Positions 57,492 through 64,000 of a stretch of DNA of 64,000 nucleotides are shown here, in pieces. Numbering within the stretch: the stretch's first letter is position 1; every line of letters starts with the position of its first letter. Position numbers and translations under genes: made by a program. Source of the stretch: Owenia fusiformis (taxonomy: Eukaryota > Annelida > Polychaeta > Sabellida > Oweniidae). Below the pieces are notes generated by a model. It saw only the letters and a program-made list of their open reading frames with translations, searched no databases and was not told where the DNA came from. The stretch spans positions 39,294,671 through 39,358,670 of the forward strand of contig CAIIXF020000007.1 of NCBI GenBank assembly GCA_903813345.2. The letters are read 5' to 3'.

Positions 57492-58882
57492 GAAGTGTTA
57501 AAGTAAGCGAAAATTATATTGATTATTAAGCACAGACATTTACATAAACTGTTGAGTAAGATTCTTAAAATACAAAAATCTTAAAATACAGGTTTTATAA
57601 TTATAATCCTAAATTCTTTGAAACACTATATCCTTTTTTACAACGTGTGCTGGATAAAACCATCTTTAACAGTCTCCTATCTGAAATGCCTTTCTTTGCG
57701 GCCATTGTTGCACCGCGGGGTCTTAAATATTGCGTTCTAAACAACGTACCATGTCACCACATGACTTAAATGCCTTTACAATAAATTATCTGCAACTTGT
57801 GTAGCTTATAGCTTTATCACTAAACTTTAACCCATATGATTTGTGATATAAAATTGCTCTAAAAACGAATTTTCATTGCTTATGTTTGCTTCTTTTGAAC
57901 CATCTTATATTATAAAGTTACTGGACAAAAATCTGAGCATGTTGCTACAATGACGCACTTGCTACCTTCTTATATACTGTTTTTAAATATCTTATATTGA
58001 TACAAATATTAGTGTCATAAAACAACAGTCTGAATTTCTAATATGACAAATATCATCAAATCTGAGAAAACCTTGCTAAACCAAGAGCTATGATAAATGT
58101 AAACTCAAATTTTAAACAAATCTGAATTAACATGTGATCTGATAAAAAACTGTATCATTTATGTTGTAAATGTGTGTTTATTAGAAGTCGGTTTCGCTAG
58201 TGTTCGTTAGGCTGATTCCACTACTGTCTAATGTCAATGATTTTCAAAAATCATGTCTTAGCTGATAAAATACATACTTCGGGACAATTGTTTACCCGCA
58301 CGTTGACCGTCTGTCGAAAGCACTGCCGTATGACCCTATTGTGCTTGTGGCTTTGCTGCCTAAACCACACCCGGAAGCTTCTCTTTAAGCTGTCTTAAAT
58401 CTGGATGCTCAAGTTGTCGTTTTTCATTGAGTGATTTGGTAGCCACTGAAAACCAGTATCTGTACTTTTCAAACATATATACTCAATCTCATTTTATTAC
58501 AAAGACAACAAAACATGCATATGCCAAATACAATATATGCCATTTAACAATGCGCCATCCAGATATCTGCTATGTTAGCTTATTTTCTACAATAAAAAAG
58601 AAAACAGTATCATTACTCCAGTGATTCACAGACATGTCTCCTTCCGACCTTTTGTACCTTAAACTCTCCCCAGCAAAAGTATATAACCTATAAATGTTTC
58701 TTATGAAATGAAAATACTTTTCTTGTGTAATTATTGTTATTTCATGTATTACGCATAAAACTGCTTACCGTTTTCTTCAATTCCTTATGCATGTGTTCTA
58801 GATTTTCACTTGTGAAACCACAACTTACCACTATGACGAGTAATACAATTTGCTTATAGTGAAAGCTTCGCTTTTCCTTATT
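57492..58882. other. Intergenic, AT-rich
   Basis: No gene recognised; short ORFs without domain features. Confidence 0.5.
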
Positions 58883-58885
58883 ACA

Positions 58886-59740
58886 GGTACTACAATTCCC
58901 CTCATCTCGGGTACTACAATTCCCCTCATCTCGGGTACTACAATTCCCCTCATCTCGGGTACTACAATTCCCCTTATCTCGGGTACTACAATTCCCCTCA
59001 TCTCGGGTACTACAAATTCCCCTCATCTCGGGTACTACAATTCCCCTCATCTCGGGTACTACAATTCCCCTTATCTAAGGTACTACAATTCCCTTTATCA
59101 TGAGTACTACAATCTTATCATGGGTACTATACAATTCCCCTTATCTTGGGTACTACAATTCCCCTTATCTTTGGTGCTACAATTCCCCTTATCTTTGGTA
59201 CTACAATTCCCCTTATCATTTGCTTTATGATTCCCCTTATCATGGGTATTACAATTCTCGAATACTACAGTTCCCCTTTTATCATGGGCAGTAAAAGTTA
59301 CCTTTATGGGTTCTACAATTCCCTTCATATTGAGTTCTATAATTCTCCTTATCATAGGTACTATAAATCCACTTATCATGAATATACTACAATTCTCCTT
59401 ATCATGTGTACTACAATTCCCCTCATCATAGGTACTACAATTCCCCTCATCATGAAAATATAATTCCCTTTATCATGGGTCCCTTTATCATGGGTATTAC
59501 AATTCCCCTTATCATGGGTATTACAATTCCCTTTATCGTGGGCACTACAAATGTTCTTACCATGGGTACTATAATTCCCCTGGTCATTTTATACTACAAT
59601 TTCCCGTATCATGTTTAGTACTATTCCCCCTATCTTGGGCGCTTCAAATTTTCTTTATCATTATGTTTTATAAATTTCACTTTTCATGAGTACTATAGTT
59701 CCATTTATCTTGGTCACTGCAATTCCCTTAAGATTTGCCT
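58886..59740 (+). repeat. 24-bp minisatellite (GGTACTACAATTCCCCTCATCTCG)n
   Basis: The unit GGTACTACAATTCCCCT followed by CATCTCG is nearly perfect from 58886 to about 59070, then decays through TTATCATGGGTACTAC variants to about 59740. Scattered relics reach 61260-61370. The unit length is a multiple of three, so long open frames exist on both strands (for example repeated CSTRDEGN on minus). These are repeat artefacts rather than genes. Confidence 0.92.
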
Positions 59741-62380
59741 TTTTCTACAATCTAAACAGCCTCTAATATTTTTCTCTCACATCTCTTCATTGTCAATTTA
59801 ACATTTTGTAAAATTTCAGTCTTTCACTTAGACCATATTTTCAATGCAAATAATTCGTACCTCTGAAATGGGTTTCTTGAAATGTTGACTCCATTTTTAA
59901 TCCCGGTTAAGTAATGAACCATTGTATTCAATGACTTGTTTGATAAAGGGACGAAATGTTGTACCATTGTGTATACTTGGCCAAGAAATAGCTGATTGCC
60001 ATTTTTGAAACTATCAACCGGTACCTGAACTTTTTGTGCATTGCGTATACATGTATTTGACTGCATTTCTTAAGTTTTACTGCTGAAAATACTCTGCTTA
60101 AATCTGCGCCCCTGTTCTATGAGAATGCGTCGACAAAATTAATTTCTTTTTGTTTTGATTTTCAAAACGATCAACAGTGTGACCTGAGACTAACATAACT
60201 GACTGTATCTTATTTAAATTGTCAAAAAACTTTTGATTCCCCAGTCATCGTAATCTACCAATTTTCTAGCAGCTAGACTTTGCAAATGAGGTTTTGGGAT
60301 ACCCATATTCACAATAATTTCAAAATATTTGTTATCCATAAACCATTTTAGAGACTCTCCTCCGAAACAAGTGCAGAAATGATTCTAACCACCATCAGAA
60401 CACCCTTTTTTAAGTTCGATCCACTCATTTTCATTAAGTTTCTGTCAATGTTTGAAACAAATTTTTGATTCACATGTCACTGAATAACCGTCAACCTGAA
60501 TCTCTAGCATCTGAAGATACCAAATACCTTTTTCTTGGAGACTCTGATACGACCTTGCCGTTCAGTTTTGTCAAATTTTGAAACCAAAACTGTTGTGTTT
60601 CTGCATTTTTAGACAGTAAATATACATGTAGCAGTCCCAACTTTGAGTTTCTTTGATATCTATAGATAAACATTTTGTCATCAACCTGTCAACATTGCCG
60701 ATAGCTGTTATCATTTATATAATCTTAACAAAGTACTATTGCTATTTTCTGAAAACCATTATAGCATTTTGATATATTCAAAGTCATTTAATATCAAAGA
60801 CAAAATACATATTATTACGGTTGTGTACTGAACATTTTAACAATCCAGTGCATCATTTCCACTATGCTCTGTGCAAACGGCAAGTCAATTTTACCAATGC
60901 CATCCTTCATATAGTATCCTTAAACGTATAATATATAATTGGAAGGAGAATTACACTATCAATCTTTCATTATTTCATTTGATTTACTGTCTCAATTCAG
61001 CCTTTTACTTAACATTCATATTTCGCTTCCTCCTTTAACTAATAGTAAATATTTCTCTCAATAAAAATATATGAGTACTATATTATCATGTTTTGACTGT
61101 TTCGTGTGGTATGAATATTACCACACTCACCTTTACCAAGGTACCACTCTCAGGGGTCATTTATTCTAACTTGCCATTATATTGAGAGCTAAACTGTTAC
61201 TTTTGTGCTTACTACAATACCCTCGATTATTGATACTAAATCTTTTCTAATCATGGGTACTACGATACCCCATCTATGTGACACTACGATTGCTTTCTCA
61301 TAGGTAATCCCCCTTTATTATGGGTACTCCAATTCCCCCTTATCATGTACAGCTGTATATTACAATCCCATCATTAGATCGTTCACGCTTTACCGTTTCC
61401 TATTATTGGTACTACGTTTTACATCCTTTAAGCCATTTTTTACATTTTACATCAAGCATATATATTCTTCTTAAAATTACTTGATAGGTTTTTCCTTTTC
61501 AAAATCTTAACATATATACATGTTAAACTTAGTTATTTACATTTATCATTTTCTTCTATTTAAAGCCAAAAACTAGCATGTTCTTCAAGACTATCCCCAA
61601 CATTTAACAAATTCCTTTTCAGGTATATTAGTACTTATCTTTTTAGTCTTTGGTGTGCCCCTAGTTGTGCAGTTTTGGTTCTTGTAATACCCACTTAGCA
61701 GATTGTCTTTCTATAATTCCGCAGCCGTAATAAATCCCCTCTTTTTGTTGAACCATCGATGAGCTTCTTTGTCTGCTTCATTTTCCCCATCATTGTTTGT
61801 GCGGTCATCTTGCCTGAAACTTTCACTGACTGATTGGTATCTATTTATCTACTTAAAAGATTATAGATTACATAAAATAATCGCTTATATTCATTGAATA
61901 AGATTAATCAACTTACAGATAATGATATGATAATATAGGTTTCTTTGTATTTGTTATATTTATTTGTAACCTTCATAAATTAGCTTTTGGTATCCTGCCA
62001 AAGTATCACAACCAGCCCCGCTCTGGTCTTCTTAAATGATTACTTCAATTTTAATCTGACAAAAGTTCCTTACCCTTTTTCTAAACTATGCATGCCTCAT
62101 ACAAATGGCCGTTTGTTCTGCAAATGCATGGTCCGCTTTCTCGTCAATTCCTTTGTTGTCTATGTACTGTTGTTTGTGCCCATTTTTCTTCCAAATTATG
62201 TTGTTGTTTTTTTTTCTTTGAATTGATAGAAAGTTTTTCTGTTTAGAGTGATTATTCTTAGCTTCATTTTATTTTCCGTTTGTTGGGATTTGTTTCCGAG
62301 AATTCCTTCAGTAGGCTTGTGCCTGCATGGCCGTATTATTTTCAAGGTGACGATTCTGAGTTGTTAGTAACTAACGTCCG
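59741..62380. other. Intergenic, AT-rich
   Basis: Apart from minisatellite relics near 61250-61370, no gene or element recognised. Confidence 0.5.
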
Positions 62381-62555
62381 TTTATCTCGCCGCTTAGAGC
62401 CGAAGTGATCTTATTCACGAATACATACACCGTTCACTCAGTAATACTGCATTCACAATTACCGTTCTATTTTCATAACGTTAAACGACCAAATAGAAAT
62501 CATTTTCTTGCTAATTCGTACTACGTGACTCAAACGCAATAAAATACATTTCTAT
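62381..62555 (+). repeat. 175-bp perfect direct repeat, copy 2
   Basis: Identical on reading to 57261-57435, with unrelated sequence on both sides. Confidence 0.9.
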
Positions 62556-63392
62556 GAACATTTGAGTAATACAACATATGAACTGGAATGTGGCACAATG
62601 AAGTATGAAATAAAATTTAATTAAAATATATTATTTTTCTTGGTGAAGTGCAAATTCGAGTAGTAAACCTTAATAATATCTCTATTATTAATGCATATAA
62701 ATATTACATTGACAATTTATTTCACTTATGGGCCAACCACAAGCAAATTCCTTAAAAGCTCCCAAAAATCTCCAAAAGCAATCAAATATGGTTTATTTTC
62801 ACTTTTTATAGTTAATCAGACTGTTTGTATTAAAACAAATTTTCAAAAAAAAAATCTTTTTGGTTTTAAATTTTTTTCTGCAAAAAACACTTTTCACCCA
62901 AAAACACATTTTGACACCTATTTCTTCTTGTTAAATCTCAGTACCAATTTAGGAACCCTTTACCTTTCTATTGGTAAACATGAATTGCCGGCTCGTCAAA
63001 ATATAAGACGTCATGATATTTTCAACCCTCTGATTCTAGTCTATAGGGCTTATCATACTCTTGTGATAAAATAACCATAGATAGTATTGCATGCAGTGAT
63101 CTATATATTGTTTAAACACGCACGATACAAGAATGATATCGTTCAAAAATCAACACTTTGTAACTCTTGAAAAACGTATTAGTCTCTTCATTTTCATACA
63201 AGTTTTCTTCCAAAAATTATAACTTTTATTATCACATTGTTTACATGTGGTGAAAACTGAGTGATAATTTCTCAAATACTTTTGAAATTGTATAATTCAT
63301 AATTATTCAAAAATTATTGGAATTGAGCGTATCTACGTGGTAATCGTGACCTGGTAGCAAACAGGAAAATTTAATATATAAGGGTTATGTAC
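62556..63392. other. Intergenic; 127-residue frame judged spurious
   Basis: The plus frame 62691-63074 is AT-driven (Lys/Phe/Thr/Asn-rich) with no motif. Its end overlaps a short repeat shared with 55091, which argues against a gene. Confidence 0.4.
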
Positions 63393-63638
63393 ACTGGCGG
63401 ATTAGGGGGGGGGGGGGGCCTGGGGGCCCGGGCCCCCCCCCTTGGGTGGGCCCAGAAAAAAAAATTGGGCCCAAAAAAAATTAAGGCCAAAAAAGGCCTT
63501 AAGGCCCCCAAAAAGTCGGCCTTTTTGGTCATTACTGGGCCTTCTAAGGCCTTATTTTTTAAATTCAGGCCAAATTTTGAAGAAAATGGGCCTCAAAATT
63601 TCAAAATTTGGGCCCACTTTTGCGTTTTAGGGGCATAA
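63393..63638. mobile_element. G/C-run repeat of the CACTGGCGGAT group
   Basis: Starts CACTGGCGGATTAGGGG and contains nested GGGCCC / AAGGCCTT palindromes and homopolymers; the right edge is near TTTTAGGGGC. Such non-autonomous repeats are common in marine invertebrates and often grouped with hAT. It interrupts the pseudogene to its right. Confidence 0.55.
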
Positions 63639-64000
63639 AAACTTGCAAAATAAGCTTGCAATGTTGCTGGCTGATAGTCTGTCCCATGTTTTGGCTTGAC
63701 ATTGATGAAAAATGAAGCCTAGTAGTCATTTAACATTTCTGGTTCAACTGTTTCAATGTTCCGGACTTCTTGTTTTTCCGTCGGAAATGTTGTGAGAACG
63801 CCGATGTCAGTGGCTGTTTTCCTTGAAGTGTCTACATTCCTGGCATCACTTATTAATTCATTTACATTATCATTCCCAAAAAACACGCCTATTCGGACTG
63901 TTTTGAGGCGAATTGCTTGGTGAAAAAGATTTTTCAGATAAATTTCCCACGCGGTACTAACTCACCGGGGCTTTTCGAAACCAAAGCGCCCCGCAAAACC
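63639..64000 (-). pseudogene. Crypton-like tyrosine recombinase fragment with premature stop
   Basis: On minus, one frame reads WEIYLKNLFHQAI, then SRKTATDIGVLTTF, RNIETVEPEMLNDY, an in-frame TAG (63719-63721), then ASFFINVKPKHGTDYQPATLQ before the G-rich repeat cuts in. The arrangement (TxxAT, a helix, IExVxPxxLNxYLAxFF, then YxPATL) matches the N-terminal DNA-binding half of Crypton/KIAA1958-like recombinases. The catalytic half is missing. It differs from the fragment at 7210-7569, so two subfamilies are present. A TGA upstream near 63960 and the window edge limit the left end of the protein. Confidence 0.6.

Noticed and set aside
58742-59618. Repeat protein with CSTRDEGN or GTTIPLIS units
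   Set aside because: Arises from a 24-bp minisatellite open in several frames on both strands; no start context, splice logic or non-repeat coding part.
62691-63074. 127-residue plus-strand ORF
   Set aside because: Composition reflects AT content; overlaps a repeat shared with 55091; no motif.
63387-63638. Lys/Gly-rich ORF
   Set aside because: Reading frame through homopolymers and GGCC palindromes of a non-autonomous repeat.

Overview
This is a eukaryotic window. It is AT-rich, genes are split by introns with GT-AG junctions, and most of the sequence is transposable elements and tandem repeats. The few recognisable host genes encode extracellular metazoan modules: signal peptide + coiled coil + collagen + thrombospondin type 1 (TSP1), von Willebrand factor A (VWA), and a peritrophin-type chitin-binding domain (CBM14). 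These, together with non-LTR retrotransposons, Crypton-like tyrosine recombinase fragments and 'GCGTAGCCAGG...GGGG' repeats, suggest a marine invertebrate, probably a lophotrochozoan such as a bivalve. That placement is inference; no single feature proves it.

Layout. 1-5277: 3' part of a LINE whose reverse transcriptase ORF is split by a 2,740-bp solo LTR (1201-3940) flanked by a 4-bp target duplication. 6056-8790: a MITE, a decayed Crypton-like recombinase fragment, and a 1.2-kb inverted-repeat element. 9644-12153 (minus): collagen/TSP1 gene, two exons visible, with a foldback element and a 200-bp MITE in the intron. 14.2-15.7 kb: an old inverted-repeat element and a 146-bp x 3 tandem repeat. 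16174-17498 (minus): three exons that together make a complete VWA domain. 17847-22975: a second, degraded copy of the same LTR, split by a CACTA-like transposon (19001-22463). 22985-34121: an interspersed repeat, then a 3,165-bp segment present twice in direct orientation with a 3.9-kb CACTG-ended transposon exactly between the copies. 35297-41412: another CACTA-like element with a CTA target duplication, inserted in a satellite-like array. 41.4-53.1 kb: inverted copies of repeats seen earlier, several MITEs and a large imperfect inverted repeat. 54754-55940 (minus): a CBM14 exon and one further candidate exon. 56.8-62.6 kb: short perfect duplications and a 24-bp minisatellite. 63.4-64.0 kb: a G-rich repeat abutting a second Crypton-like pseudogene fragment.

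The host genes are all on the minus strand and all look secreted or extracellular. VWA and CBM14 are domains that co-occur in molluscan shell-matrix proteins such as Pif, but here they lie about 37 kb apart with CBM14 upstream of VWA, so they are probably separate genes or separate fragments. Nothing here looks like a prokaryotic-type system. The most unusual structure is the transposon-bridged tandem duplication at 23883-34121.
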